Positions 1 to 9,152 are shown, counted from the first letter of the stretch. The stretch is 64,000 nt of DNA from Marinobacterium lacunae (GCF_000705555.1 NZ_JMQN01000040.1:62001-126000), one strand, 5' to 3'. Program-made: numbers and translations. Notes: generated from the letters alone by a model not told the origin.

Positions 1-431
1 GATCCAGATCAGCCATACGAACCGCCGTTGCCGTCCCCAAGATGACCAGCACCACTCGGAACCACTCCGGAGGAATATGAAACCCCATACCGAAGACAAA
101 AGCGCATCGCTAGAGCTCCACTGACAGCGATAGCGATAAAACCCGAAGAGCATAGCCAGTAGCACGCCAAGCATCAGCACCATCAACCCGATGGAGAGGC
201 TCCAGTCCTTTAGGTGAATAAAGAAATCCGCCTCAACACTTGAGGCAATGGAAACCCCCATAAACAGGGAGATAAACGTGGTCGTAGGTGAAGGCATTGA
301 AACGGGCACTTTCACCCATATCGCCAAAAGTACACCAATCATTGCACCAACCAGGGAGAAGGCAGACCCGTCAGGTTAGCAATCCATCCTCCTGCCACGC
401 CAATGGCAAGCGTCAACATCACTTTCAGCAT
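1..431 (-). pseudogene. Decayed copy of the AbrB/AmoA-like membrane protein gene (cut by window start)
   Basis: This is a degenerate second copy of the intact gene at 10055-11071. Bases 1-100 align with 10339-10438. A block equal to 10439-10736 (298 bases, out of frame) is then missing, and the match resumes at 101 and runs to the former start codon at 429-431. The joint lies in a short AAA shared by both sides. A further 4-base loss near 345 breaks the frame again. Scattered substitutions elsewhere show it is not a recent copy. The rest of the copy, if present, lies left of the window. No functional product is expected. Confidence 0.85.
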
Positions 432-504
432 ACCCTGCCCTAAAAAAGTAAGGGCGGCCCCACTCTGGTGAGACAGCCCTTAGCGGTACCGTGTGTCATT
501 AGGT
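432..504 (-). terminator. Duplicated tctA-abrB spacer with terminator hairpin
   Basis: This is a copy of the spacer at 11072-11145. It keeps the A-run (TAAAAAAG on this strand) and the TAAGGGC/GCCCTTA stem, which on the minus strand read as a hairpin followed by a U-run. It was a terminator in the parent copy and now lies between two gene fragments. Confidence 0.6.
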
Positions 505-580
505 TCAATCGTCTAACTCAGCCTGCAACTGAGCCGTACGCCCCTCCCCTTTGATTCGCTTGAGCAGGAAAGGCAATACT
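505..580 (-). pseudogene. 3' fragment of tctA, cut by an IS3-family element
   Basis: The last 25 or so codons of tctA are duplicated here (compare 11146-11220), including the stop codon at 505-507. The match stops abruptly at 580, a few bases before the terminal inverted repeat of the IS3-type remnant at 587. The insertion therefore seems to have removed or displaced the rest of this tctA copy. Confidence 0.8.
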
Positions 581-586
581 GAATCG

Positions 587-1098
587 CCCCGAGTTTCTTA
601 GACACTCAGCTTCTTGGCTAAATACTGCTTTTCAAACTCTACTGGCGATAGGCCCTCATTGGAACCATCACGCCGACTTGGGTTGTAGAACATCTCGATA
701 TAGTCGAACACATCACTCCGTGCTTCCGACCTGTTCGGATAGATCTTCAGAAAGCTCAGCCAGTCATACCGGTAAATTGACTGCCCTGATCGGAGTGCAC
801 CAAGACCTTTTGCTTTGCCTTTCGACGCCAGAGGGCCATCAAAAAGCGCGTCAACAGCCAGCCTTCGTGTGCGCGGATGTAGGTTATATCTGTTCCCAAG
901 AGACGTTGGGCCCCGTGACATTGAACTGCCAATCCGGGGTATTCGGCGCTGTCGCCGGGGCTTTACCGCCATGATGGCCTTGTTCCGTAACCTGTTTGAC
1001 GGCTTCAAGCTTGAATGTTTCTGGATAACGCTGGTTAGATATAACACCTCCGATGTCGCCTCATTTTAAGGAATTGAGGTGTCTAGAAGACTCGGGGC
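587..1098 (-). mobile_element. Internally deleted IS3-family element with both ends kept
   Basis: Both ends carry matching imperfect inverted repeats: CCCGAGTTTCTTAGACA near 588-604 and TGTCTAGAAGACTCGGG at 1080-1096. Between them, on the minus strand, are pieces of the two IS3 proteins: an OrfA start (motif YPETFKLEAVKQVTEQG near 975-1045) and the end of the integrase (FDYIEMFYN and LSPVEFEKQY near 610-705). They are joined through internal deletions and frameshifts. About 510 bases remain, against roughly 1.2 kb for a normal IS3 element. It cannot encode a working transposase but could be mobilised in trans if the ends are intact. Confidence 0.85.
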
Positions 1099-1152
1099 GC
1101 TTCAATAATATTCCTCATTTTTTAATAAGTTAATATTTGGGTCATATATTCG

Positions 1153-1890
1153 CTAGCTTACCTTTACGCCCTTGATCACACGGGCACACATGAGACCTGC
1201 AACGAGCCAAAATACAAGGTTATTGAGAGTCGAGGCAAATATAAACTGGGTATGCAATTCCGATAAAGCTAAAACTGCATTCGGGTCTTCGTTTATAAAA
1301 AGCGGGCCTTCATGCATAGGCACCCATATATAGGGCAAGAGCAGCAATGGCAGCCCACTTAACCGCACAATACCTTTTGACAAAGCCATTATACTCAGCC
1401 CGATTCCAGCCATAACCACCTCGACCACCCACCACCACTGTCGAGACTCAAGCGCCGCAGCCGATGTCCCTGGGATCTCAGGCGGCAAACCTACCGAGGG
1501 AGCGACAAACACTGCCAAGAAACATAGTCCCCCAACAATCAGGCCGCCCTTCAAGGTCAGGGTACGACCAAAGCGTTCGCCAAGGTGCTGTATCACGACA
1601 AGAAGTATTGCCGCGTAGCCAATCCCCGTACAGATATTGGCAACTGACGTAAATAAGAGTCTCTCTGCACCTTCTGCAGGCGACCAGGCCCCTTGGTCGT
1701 CGTGAGTATGTCCAACATCTGTACCATGCTCAATGTTGTGATGGGCCTGTATCGGCTGGGAGTCGCCAGTGACCTCATACTGCTCGGCTTCACGAATGAT
1801 TGGGGCGACGCTCACGGACTGTAAAGCCGTCATCATCAAACCCAAAAGTACACCCACTACACACGCACTAAATATCAATTGACGAAACAT
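1153..1890 (-). CDS. cbtA: CbtA-like cobalt transporter subunit
   Basis: A 245-residue inner-membrane protein of the CbtA family, thought to take up cobalt with CbtB. It has an N-terminal membrane segment (about 7-27), then a His-rich stretch with H50, H51, H55, H61 and H63 that could bind metal, then several further hydrophobic segments (about 80-105, 115-135, 150-175, 180-195, 215-238). A GGAG lies 8 bases before the ATG. cbtB is upstream on the same strand, 71 bases away. The nitrile hydratase encoded at 7385-8674 is of the cobalt type, so the likely job is supplying its metal. The transport mechanism of this family is not well established. Confidence 0.85.
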   Translation of the reverse strand: MFRQLIFSACVVGVLLGLMMTALQSVSVAPIIREAEQYEVTGDSQPIQAHHNIEHGTDVGHTHDDQGAWSPAEGAERLLFTSVANICTGIGYAAILLVVIQHLGERFGRTLTLKGGLIVGGLCFLAVFVAPSVGLPPEIPGTSAAALESRQWWWVVEVVMAGIGLSIMALSKGIVRLSGLPLLLLPYIWVPMHEGPLFINEDPNAVLALSELHTQFIFASTLNNLVFWLVAGLMCARVIKGVKVS

Positions 1891-1961
1891 AGCTTTAACT
1901 CCGTCTCAGACCCAATTGCAACGACCACCACGTTCAAAGACCGTGGTGAATCAGTGATAAC

Positions 1962-2207
1962 TTAATGGCAGGGAAATACGAAAGCATGCCTAGTATCATG
2001 CGCAGCGTTATGTACGGCTTCTAAGGGTAAAAAACCAACAGCGTAGATGATGAGGATTCCAAAGGCTAAAACGCCCCCTTTACGGACAGCAGAGGCAGCA
2101 TTCGATATTCTATGGGCTGCCTGATGATCAAATTCAGCCACATATTCAGTCAGCTGACCCTTTATCGCAATCGTTTCACAGCTTTGCTTTTTTGACAGGA
2201 TGCTCAT
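1962..2207 (-). CDS. cbtB: CbtB-like cobalt transporter subunit
   Basis: A small membrane protein of 81 residues with one hydrophobic segment (about 45-62) and the CbtB hallmark at its end: HNAAHDTRHAFVFPCH, a cluster of His, Asp and Cys that probably binds cobalt. The frame stays open further upstream, but an AAGGAGAGG motif directly precedes the ATG at 2207, so I chose that start. The partner cbtA follows at 1890. I looked in the upstream spacer (2208-2437) for a cobalamin riboswitch and saw none. Confidence 0.85.
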   Translation of the reverse strand: MSILSKKQSCETIAIKGQLTEYVAEFDHQAAHRISNAASAVRKGGVLAFGILIIYAVGFLPLEAVHNAAHDTRHAFVFPCH

Positions 2208-2380
2208 GAGCCTCTCCTTCATTATATTTTTGATATTAAAGGCAGAAAGGCCGCGATACTGATCCGTAAAGCTCACCTTTCCACTTCGTTTAATCAAAAT
2301 GTATACGATTTAAAAACCCGTTCTTTGTTCAGAAGGACATCATGTTGGTCGAAAGAGACAGGGGGGGGCAGGAGTGAAGA

Positions 2381-2409
2381 AGCCGCTCTCGCCCGGTTCG
2401 AGAGCGGCT
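2381..2409 (-). terminator. Hairpin after the araC-type gene
   Basis: A perfect 11-base inverted repeat (AGCCGCTCTCG / CGAGAGCGGCT, 7-base loop) lies 28 bases past the stop codon of the AraC-type regulator. On the minus strand it is followed by a weakly T-rich CTTCTTCACTCC. It probably ends the regulator transcript before cbtB, though the U-run is poor. Confidence 0.6.
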
Positions 2410-2437
2410 GTAGACGCGGCTTTTTGTGCAGGCAGGG

Positions 2438-3379
2438 TCAGCGCCGTCGCAGCAGGCTCTGGGGACATACGCCAAATGCTCGGCGAAATGCATGGCTAAA
2501 ATGGGAAAAATCGGAGAAACCGAAATCCAGCGCAGCCTGGGAAACATTGCGCACCCTGCCACTCTCTATCGCTTCGCGGCTGGCTAAAAGACGCTGCTGC
2601 CAAATAACCGACATTGGGGTTACCTGATGCCGAGCGAAGGCACGGGTGACCGTACGGGTCGACACATGATGTGCCTCGGCGATGGTTTTGATGCACAACT
2701 CCCGGTCGGTGAGGTTACGGTGAATGTAATTCATGATTCGAGCGTAAAGGTCCTGCTCGGCATGCGCTGTTTTCAGGTCCTGTAACTCCAGACTGAGCGC
2801 GAGCAGGTCTATGAAGGTTTGCGAGAAGCGGCCGGCCAGTTCGGCGCTCTGTAGCTCCGAAGGGTTGGACGCCGCCTGCCGCAACATTTCACGCAGTGGA
2901 ATCACGCCGGGGCGGCTATCGTCCAGTACCGTCGCCGTAAGATTTTCAAGCCCCTTCAAACGGCTGCTAAGCAGGTGGCGGGGAATACGCACCAGTTGGA
3001 TGTTGTCGCCCCCCAAGCTGAAACGGAATGCCTGTGCGGCATCGTAGAGCACCAGGTTGTCCATCTCCAGCTGCGTTTTGCGCCCGCCCTGTTCCATCTG
3101 ACCTTGGCCATTTTGTACAAATCCCAACCAGAGATCGTCGTCGGGTCCACATCGCAAATGCTTGGCCGTACGCTCCCAGTAGTGCTGCGACGACGATAAC
3201 GAGCATATATCCACGACTCCAACACCGCGCACAGTCAGTTCACCATCGAAGCCGAAGTCCGTCAAAGGCTTGCTGGCAGCCGGAATACAATGACGCAGGA
3301 CCACGTCATTCCAATATTCAAAGCGCCGATTGGCCGAAACCTCGGCCGTGGAATACTGGAAGCTATCTAAAGACGACAT
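2438..3379 (-). CDS. AraC-family regulator of the aldoxime-nitrile cluster
   Basis: A 313-residue regulator with an N-terminal AraC-binding-like domain (about 1-190) and a C-terminal pair of helix-turn-helix motifs (about 210-313). The second motif reads SQAALDFGFSDFSHFSHAFRRAFG, shown here only as the family hallmark around residues 283-306. A start at 3457 is open, but GGGGTGAG just before the ATG at 3379 and family length favour the shorter form. It is divergent from the aldoxime dehydratase gene, the arrangement seen for AraC-type regulators of known aldoxime and nitrile clusters. I infer that it activates that operon in response to an aldoxime or nitrile. Confidence 0.88.
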   Translation of the reverse strand: MSSLDSFQYSTAEVSANRRFEYWNDVVLRHCIPAASKPLTDFGFDGELTVRGVGVVDICSLSSSQHYWERTAKHLRCGPDDDLWLGFVQNGQGQMEQGGRKTQLEMDNLVLYDAAQAFRFSLGGDNIQLVRIPRHLLSSRLKGLENLTATVLDDSRPGVIPLREMLRQAASNPSELQSAELAGRFSQTFIDLLALSLELQDLKTAHAEQDLYARIMNYIHRNLTDRELCIKTIAEAHHVSTRTVTRAFARHQVTPMSVIWQQRLLASREAIESGRVRNVSQAALDFGFSDFSHFSHAFRRAFGVCPQSLLRRR

Positions 3380-3701
3380 ACTGCTCACCCCTTTAGTTTT
3401 TATTGAAGGCCAGGCATCAGATTCGTCCCGATTGAAGGCAACATATATGCCAATCAATCCAGCGCCCTAATTTACTGCGCGGGCTCACAGTGTGCTATTT
3501 AAACCGCACCAGCCACTGCTCCATAATAGGGCACATATGCACCATACCTTCGATCTATTATCACGCTCAGTCCTTTTAGTTATATGTCCTTTTAGGCCAA
3601 ACGACTGTCCGGCAGAACCAAGTATTACTGAAACTCATAATTAATATCGATAGCAGGAAGCATTTCCTCCCTTACAACTATATATACCTTCAGGAGCCAT
3701 T
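3380..3701. promoter_or_regulatory. Divergent control region with 10-base direct repeats
   Basis: This non-coding spacer separates the AraC-type regulator from the aldoxime dehydratase operon. It holds two perfect copies of GTCCTTTTAG at 3570-3579 and 3586-3595, with starts 16 bases apart. Direct repeats of this kind are typical AraC-family operators. The dehydratase start is preceded by CAGGAG at about 3690-3695. I could not fix a sigma-70 promoter with confidence. Confidence 0.6.
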
Positions 3702-4751
3702 ATGGAATCCGCTATCGATAAGCACCTTAAATGCCCAAGAACGCTTTCACGCCGTGTTCCCGATGAATATGAACCGCCTTTTTCCATGTGGGTGGGACGC
3801 GCCGACACACAGGTGAAGCAGGTTGTGATGGCCTATCTCGGCATCCAGTTCCGCGATGAAACACAGCGTCCAGCCGCTCTGCAGGCGATGAAAACCATCG
3901 TATCGACGTTCGAGCTGGCAGAAGGGCCGATGCACCATGATCTAACGCATCACACAGACAATCAGGGATACCAGAACCTTATGGTTGTGGGTTATTGGCG
4001 AGACCCTGCCGCCTATTGTCGTTGGATGCAAGCCGATGAAGTAGACGGTTGGTGGAGTTCCGACGACCGTCTGAACGAAGGGCTGGGTTATTTTCGTGAA
4101 ATCATTGCCCCCTCCGCTGAGCAGTTCGAAACACTTTACGCCTTCCGCGACAACCTGCCCGGGGTCGGTGCCGTTATGGATGGCATCAGTGGCGATATCG
4201 AAGAGCACGGATACTGGGGCTCAATGCGCGATCGCTTCCCCGCATCACAGACGGACTGGATGAAACCAAACGGCGATCTTCGCATTATCGCTGGCGATCC
4301 CGCGAAGGGCGGCCGCGTGGTCGTGCAGGGCCACGACAACATCGCGCTGATCCGCTCCGGGCAAGACTGGGCCGATGCAGAAGCAGAAGAAACGGAACTC
4401 TATTTCGGCGAAATACTGCCGACGCTGCAGGACGGTATGGACTTCCTGCGCGACAACGGCCAGACGGTGGGCTGCTACAGCAATCGCTTCGTACGCAATA
4501 TTGACCTGGACGGCAACCTTCTCGACATGAGCTACAACATCGGCCACTGGCGTTCGCTCGAAAAGCTGGAGCGTTGGGCCGAGTCTCATCCCACTCATCT
4601 ACGTATCTTCACGACCTTTTTCCGCGTTGTCGGCGGTTTGGACAAGCTGCGCCTGTACCACGAAGTGTCAGTCTCCGACGCCCGTCATCAGGTATTCGAG
4701 TACATCAACTGCCATCCACAGACCGGCATGATGCGCGACGCTCAGGCCTGA
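3702..4751 (+). CDS. oxdA: Aldoxime dehydratase (heme enzyme)
   Basis: A cytoplasmic 349-residue enzyme that removes water from aldoximes to give nitriles, using a b-type heme that binds the substrate directly. Residues known to be essential in this family are all at their usual positions: heme-ligand H299 (HPTHLRIF), catalytic H320 (RLYHEVSVSD), R178 (SMRDRF) and S219 (LIRSGQDW). Length and sequence closely resemble OxdA of Pseudomonas chlororaphis as I remember it. The ATG follows CAGGAGCCATT. It heads an operon with the channel, amidase and nitrile hydratase genes, so its nitrile product feeds straight into the next two steps. Confidence 0.96.
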   Translation: MESAIDKHLKCPRTLSRRVPDEYEPPFSMWVGRADTQVKQVVMAYLGIQFRDETQRPAALQAMKTIVSTFELAEGPMHHDLTHHTDNQGYQNLMVVGYWRDPAAYCRWMQADEVDGWWSSDDRLNEGLGYFREIIAPSAEQFETLYAFRDNLPGVGAVMDGISGDIEEHGYWGSMRDRFPASQTDWMKPNGDLRIIAGDPAKGGRVVVQGHDNIALIRSGQDWADAEAEETELYFGEILPTLQDGMDFLRDNGQTVGCYSNRFVRNIDLDGNLLDMSYNIGHWRSLEKLERWAESHPTHLRIFTTFFRVVGGLDKLRLYHEVSVSDARHQVFEYINCHPQTGMMRDAQA

Positions 4752-4796
4752 CACCCAACGCTCGATCAATCCTTTACCATTCAAGGAGTATTGAAG

Positions 4797-5663
4797 ATGC
4801 AGCCTATCCGCTTACCGATTTGTGCCATTCTGCTGGCCGCAGCCCAGGCCCACGCCGCCGAGGTGGCTCCGGGCGATTACGAACAACTCCCTGCAGGAGC
4901 AACCCTCCTCGCCCTCTACTATCAGCACGCCAGTACGGACGAACTCTACTCCGATGGGCATGAGGCAAGTTCGGACTTTAAGCTCACGTCCGACGTCGGC
5001 ATCATCCGTCTTATCCAGGCCTACCAGCTGAACGAACGCCTTACCGTCGACCCTCAGTTCCTCCTGCCTTTCGGGCATGTCTCGAGCAGTGGCGACGCCT
5101 CGATAATGGGAAGCGGCAGCGGTGTCGGCGACCTGATTGTTACCGCGCCGCTTAAATACCGACTCAACGACAACGGGGACATTCTCGCCGTGTCGCCCTA
5201 CCTCTACCTGCCCACCGGTAGCTACGACAAGAACGACTCTATCAATCTGGGAGAGAACCGTTGGAAGGTTGACCTACAGGTAGCTTATATCAAGCACTTC
5301 AACGAAAAGTGGGCACTCGACTTGGTCGGCGATGCAATCTGGTATGGAGACAACGACGACTATGGCAGCGGCTCGGCCCGCCTGGAGCGAGATCTGTCCT
5401 ATGAAGCCCAGATCATGGGGCGCTACATGCCGGACCCCACGCTGACCTTAGGCCTCGGCTTCGGACATCAATGGGGTGGAGAAACCCAGGTCGACGGTGT
5501 TGATCAGAACGACAAGCTGGACACCACGAACGTCCGCATCAGCGCTGCAAAGTTTGTCACCCCGCGTGATCAGTTCTTGCTGCAGCTAGGCGAGGATCTT
5601 GAGGTCGACAACGGCACGAAAGAGGGTTTCCGGATGAATCTGCGCTACCTCCACGTGTTCTGA
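4797..5663 (+). CDS. Outer-membrane channel of the phenol/MetA-pathway family
   Basis: A 288-residue protein with a signal peptide (cleavage after about residue 20, AQAHA) and the alternating hydrophobic strands of an outer-membrane barrel. It ends in an aromatic residue (LRYLHVF). It looks like the family found in aromatic-degradation clusters (PF13557 type). A TTG at 4791 is in frame, but AAGGAG at 4782-4787 is correctly spaced for the ATG at 4797. It lies between the dehydratase and the amidase, so it probably lets aldoxime or nitrile cross the outer membrane. Substrate specificity cannot be read from sequence. Confidence 0.85.
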   Translation: MQPIRLPICAILLAAAQAHAAEVAPGDYEQLPAGATLLALYYQHASTDELYSDGHEASSDFKLTSDVGIIRLIQAYQLNERLTVDPQFLLPFGHVSSSGDASIMGSGSGVGDLIVTAPLKYRLNDNGDILAVSPYLYLPTGSYDKNDSINLGENRWKVDLQVAYIKHFNEKWALDLVGDAIWYGDNDDYGSGSARLERDLSYEAQIMGRYMPDPTLTLGLGFGHQWGGETQVDGVDQNDKLDTTNVRISAAKFVTPRDQFLLQLGEDLEVDNGTKEGFRMNLRYLHVF

Positions 5664-5678
5664 TTGAGCCCACGCAGG

Positions 5679-5719
5679 AGCAGTCAACCTGACTGCTGTC
5701 CCTCTCAGCCAATCGGCTG
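5679..5719 (+). other. Two small hairpins between the channel and amidase genes
   Basis: AGCAGTCA and TGACTGCT (5679-5686, 5690-5697) form a perfect 8-base stem. CAGCC/GGCTG (5706-5719) forms a second. Neither has a U-run, so they look like RNA-stability or processing elements rather than terminators. Confidence 0.45.
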
Positions 5720-5804
5720 ACCCTATGAACCAAGTACTGCGACGGATACACACCTATCTTCGAATAGGTATATCTCGCGGTTCTTCACACATTATGGAAG
5801 CACT

Positions 5805-7319
5805 ATGGCTATTGAACGACCTACAGCAGAACAGCTGCAAACACTGGCTAGCCAGTTGCACCTAAATCTGACGCCGGAGCAGGCCCAAGAGTATCTGACG
5901 TTGATGCAGCCTAACTTCGACGCCTACGATCTGGTCGACGGACTGCCCGACAATATTCCGGAGGTTCGCTATACACGTGCCCCCGGCTACCGCCCCACAG
6001 GCGCCGAAAACCCCCTGAATGCCTGGTACTACAAGACCGATGTGAAAGGTGCTGACTCCGGGAAACTCGCGGGCCGTACCGTCGTACTGAAAGATAATGT
6101 GGCACTTGCCGGTGTGCCGATGATGAACGGGTCGTCCACTCTGGAAGGGTTCGTTCCCGCATACGATGCCACCATCGTCGAACGTCTACTGGACGCCGGT
6201 GCCACCATCGTTGGCAAAGCCACCTGTGAGCATTTCTGTCTTTCGGGCGGCAGTCACACCTCTGATCCAGCGCCCGTACACAACCCACTGAAGCAGGGTC
6301 ACGCTGCAGGCGGCTCCTCGTCCGGGAGCGCGGCGCTGGTAGCCGCCTGCGAGGTCGATATGGCCATCGGGGGCGATCAGGGCGGCTCCATCCGCATACC
6401 CTCAGCTTTCTGCGGAACATACGGTATGAAGCCAACCCACGGTTTGGTGCCCTACACCGGCATCATGCCTATCGAAGCCACGGTCGATCACACCGGCCCC
6501 ATCACCGACACAGTGTATGACAACGCACTGATGCTGGAAGTGATTGCCGGTGCCGATGGCCTGGATCCACGCCAGTATTCGCCCCGGGTCGCGGCCTACA
6601 CCGAAGCGCTGGACAAGGGTGTCCAAGGCATGAAAATCGGCATCCTTACCGAGGGTTTCCAGCTACCTAACCTGGATGCAGGGGTCGATGCCAAGGTTCG
6701 CGAGGCGATTGCACGGCTTGAACAGCTCGGCGCTATCGTCAGTGAAGTTTCGGTTCCCGAACACGGTCTGGCAGGTGCCCTGTGGTCACCAATCGGCTGC
6801 GAGGGTCTGACAGCACAGATGATGCACGGCAACGGTATGGGCTTTAACTGGGAGGGTTTGTACGACGTCGGCCTGCTCGATAAGCATGCGCTCTGGCGCG
6901 ACAACGCCGATGCACTCTCGCCGTCACTCAAGATCTGCATGCTGATCGGCCAATACGGCCTGCAGCGCTACAACGGCCGCTACTATGCCAAAGCACAGAA
7001 TCTGGCGCGCAAGGCCCGCGCGGGATACCAGCGGGCGCTGGAATCTTACGATCTGCTGGTCATGCCCACGGTACCCATTACCGCCCCACCGCTGCCAGAG
7101 CAGGGCTGTTCCATCACCGACTATATCAGCCGGGCCTTTGAAATGATCGGCAATACCGCACCGCAGGATATCACCGGCAACCCCGCCATGAGCCTGCCAT
7201 GCGGGATGGTAGACGGCTTACCGGTGGGCATGATGCTGGTCGGTCGCCATTACGCGGAAAGCACCATCTATCAGGCCGCTTCAGCTTTTGAAACCAGTGG
7301 CGATTGGCGGCAGATGTAA
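5805..7319 (+). CDS. Amidase (amidase-signature family)
   Basis: A 504-residue enzyme that hydrolyses amides to carboxylic acid and ammonia. The Ser-cisSer-Lys triad is visible: K96 (VVLKDN), S171 in the GGSSSGS loop and nucleophile S195 ([10 protein letters not shown]). The numbering is the same as in the Rhodococcus nitrile-pathway amidase, which supports a role in nitrile breakdown. It has no signal peptide and is cytoplasmic. The ribosome site before the ATG is weak (GGAAGC). It lies directly before the nitrile hydratase genes, and its substrate is the amide they make. Confidence 0.93.
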   Translation: MAIERPTAEQLQTLASQLHLNLTPEQAQEYLTLMQPNFDAYDLVDGLPDNIPEVRYTRAPGYRPTGAENPLNAWYYKTDVKGADSGKLAGRTVVLKDNVALAGVPMMNGSSTLEGFVPAYDATIVERLLDAGATIVGKATCEHFCLSGGSHTSDPAPVHNPLKQGHAAGGSSSGSAALVAACEVDMAIGGDQGGSIRIPSAFCGTYGMKPTHGLVPYTGIMPIEATVDHTGPITDTVYDNALMLEVIAGADGLDPRQYSPRVAAYTEALDKGVQGMKIGILTEGFQLPNLDAGVDAKVREAIARLEQLGAIVSEVSVPEHGLAGALWSPIGCEGLTAQMMHGNGMGFNWEGLYDVGLLDKHALWRDNADALSPSLKICMLIGQYGLQRYNGRYYAKAQNLARKARAGYQRALESYDLLVMPTVPITAPPLPEQGCSITDYISRAFEMIGNTAPQDITGNPAMSLPCGMVDGLPVGMMLVGRHYAESTIYQAASAFETSGDWRQM

Positions 7320-7333
7320 ACGCCACCGACAAC

Positions 7334-7352
7334 GCCCCGTTAATGACGGGGC
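7334..7352 (+). other. Hairpin between amidase and nitrile hydratase alpha
   Basis: GCCCCGT/ACGGGGC with a 5-base loop forms a perfect 7-base stem just past the amidase stop codon. No U-run follows. It may set the relative mRNA level of the amidase and nitrile hydratase parts of the operon. Confidence 0.45.
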
Positions 7353-7384
7353 ACCGGCCACGACTATCACACACGGAGAATCAC

Positions 7385-7996
7385 ATGGCACATGATCATA
7401 ACCACACAGCGCCCCCCAACGAGATCGAGCTGCGTGTCAAAGCGCTTGAATCATTACTGACAGAAAAAGGGCTGATAGACCCCGACGCGATGAACGAACT
7501 GATCGACACCTACGAACACAGAGTCGGTCCCCGTAACGGCGCTAAAGTGGTCGCGAAAGCCTGGACCGATCCGGCTTACAAAGCGCGCCTGCTCGCTGAT
7601 GGTACCCAAGCGATAGCCGAGCTGGGGTATTCCGGCGTTCAGGGCGAGGACATGGTCGTAGTCGAAAACACCCCCGATGTCCATAACGTGACGGTCTGCA
7701 CACTGTGCTCCTGCTACCCCTGGCCCACACTGGGACTGCCCCCGAGCTGGTACAAAGCGGCCCCCTACCGTTCACGTGTCGTCATCGATCCACGTGGTGT
7801 ACTCGAGGAGTTCGGTTTGACGATTGCCGAAAGCAAGGAGATCCGGGTCTGGGACAGCAGCGCAGAACTACGCTACCTGGTGTTGCCGGAGCGCCCGGAG
7901 GGCACCGACGGATGGAGTGAAGAGCAGCTGGTGGATCTGGTCACCCGCGACTCAATGATCGGCACCGGTCTCCCCCTGCAACCAACAGCCAAGTGA
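7385..7996 (+). CDS. nthA: Nitrile hydratase alpha subunit, cobalt type
   Basis: The metal-binding subunit (203 residues) of nitrile hydratase, which adds water to nitriles to give amides. The claw motif V-C105-T-L-C108-S-C110 holds the metal. Threonine after the first Cys marks the cobalt form, where iron enzymes have Ser. C108 and C110 are oxidised in mature members of the family. The frame is open upstream to 7304, but GGAGAA before the ATG at 7385 and the usual subunit length decide the start. A His-rich N-terminus (MAHDHNH) is also visible. The beta gene follows 15 bases later. Cobalt uptake genes flank the cluster. Confidence 0.97.
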   Translation: MAHDHNHTAPPNEIELRVKALESLLTEKGLIDPDAMNELIDTYEHRVGPRNGAKVVAKAWTDPAYKARLLADGTQAIAELGYSGVQGEDMVVVENTPDVHNVTVCTLCSCYPWPTLGLPPSWYKAAPYRSRVVIDPRGVLEEFGLTIAESKEIRVWDSSAELRYLVLPERPEGTDGWSEEQLVDLVTRDSMIGTGLPLQPTAK

Positions 7997-8011
7997 TATC
8001 AGGAGACACAC

Positions 8012-8674
8012 ATGAACGGTATACACGACCTGGGCGGTGCCCACGGCCACGGCCCTATTCTGAATGATCCAAATGAACCGGTCTTTAGTCACGATTGGGA
8101 GCGCAGAACGTTCTCGCTGTTCGCCTCACTGTTCGTCGGCGGCCATTTTAACGTCGACGAATTCCGCCACGCGATCGAGCGTATGGACCCGGCGCACTAT
8201 CTGGAAGGGAGCTACTACGAGCACTGGCTGCACTCCTTTGAAACCTTGCTGGTAGAGAAAGGTGTGATCACCGCCGCCGAACTTGCGCAGGGGAAATCGG
8301 ACCCGGCGGCAGCGGCGTCGAACGCGCCGGTACTGACCCAGGAGATGGTTGCACTGGTTGTGAACACCGGTGGCTCGGCCCGTATCGACGAAGAGGTCGC
8401 GCCAAAATTCCGGGTTGGCGACCGGGTGCGGACAAAGAATATCAACCCGGTTACTCACACCCGGCTGCCACGCTATGCCCGAAGCAAGGTGGGTACTATC
8501 GAGATCGATCACGGGGTGTTTGTTACGCCCGATGCTGCAGCACACGGTCTGGGTGAAAAACCGCAGCACGTCTACAGCGTGAGCTTCACCGCAAAAGAGC
8601 TGTGGGGAGAGGACGCCTCGCCGAACGATACGGTCCGGATCGACCTTTGGGATGAGTATCTGGAGGTCGTATGA
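8012..8674 (+). CDS. nthB: Nitrile hydratase beta subunit
   Basis: A 220-residue beta subunit that packs against alpha and helps form the active site. The start MNGIHDLGG and the SH3-like C-terminal half (FRVGDRVRTKN and the HTRLPRYARSK stretch, about residues 133-160) are family hallmarks. The arginine of RYARSK corresponds to the one that contacts the oxidised cysteines in solved structures. AGGAGA precedes the ATG. The downstream chaperone gene overlaps the stop codon by 4 bases, so the two are translationally coupled. Confidence 0.96.
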   Translation: MNGIHDLGGAHGHGPILNDPNEPVFSHDWERRTFSLFASLFVGGHFNVDEFRHAIERMDPAHYLEGSYYEHWLHSFETLLVEKGVITAAELAQGKSDPAAAASNAPVLTQEMVALVVNTGGSARIDEEVAPKFRVGDRVRTKNINPVTHTRLPRYARSKVGTIEIDHGVFVTPDAAAHGLGEKPQHVYSVSFTAKELWGEDASPNDTVRIDLWDEYLEVV

Positions 8675-9096
8675 CACAGGCATATTCAACACTAGAGCAA
8701 CCGTTTGACACTGAGGAACCGGTGTTCGATCACCCCTGGCAGGCACAGGCGTTCTCCCTGATCGTTCATCTACACAGGTCGGGACTTTTCGCCTGGCCGG
8801 AGTGGGTGAAGGTATTCAGTGACGTGATTAAAAGCGCCCCGCCACAGCCTGGTGAGAGTGATAACGACACCTACTACCGTCAGTGGATTGTGGCGATGGA
8901 GCAGATGGTAGCGTCGCTGGGTCTGGTTGGAGAGGAGGATATAGCGCAGCGGGCACACGAGTGGCGCCAAGCGTACCTCAATACTCCGCATGGCCAACCC
9001 ATCCTGTTGGCGAATGCCAGCTGTGCACCGGCGCATGACCATCACCACACACCGACACGCGCTCCCGTGGCCGTCAGCCCAGCATCCAGTTGCTAG
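8671..9096 (+). CDS. Nitrile hydratase accessory protein (cobalt-loading chaperone)
   Basis: A 141-residue homologue of the beta-subunit N-terminal domain, of the activator type found beside cobalt nitrile hydratases. Family members carry the alpha subunit, help insert cobalt and oxidise the claw cysteines, then swap it into the final enzyme. The tail is striking: C127, then a His run (AHDHHHTP), ending in a terminal Cys, which looks able to bind metal. The ATG overlaps the nthB stop (ATGA). It would act in the cytoplasm. The exact mechanism is inferred from relatives. Confidence 0.88.
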   Translation: MTQAYSTLEQPFDTEEPVFDHPWQAQAFSLIVHLHRSGLFAWPEWVKVFSDVIKSAPPQPGESDNDTYYRQWIVAMEQMVASLGLVGEEDIAQRAHEWRQAYLNTPHGQPILLANASCAPAHDHHHTPTRAPVAVSPASSC

Positions 9097-9152
9097 CCGG
9101 CTAAGGTCTAACAAAATCCGGGACACCTCGAAACGAGGTAGAGGAGAAAACT

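Noticed and set aside
2208-2437. Possible cobalamin riboswitch ahead of cbtB
   Set aside because: I looked for the conserved core and pairing elements and saw none; only a terminator-like hairpin is present.
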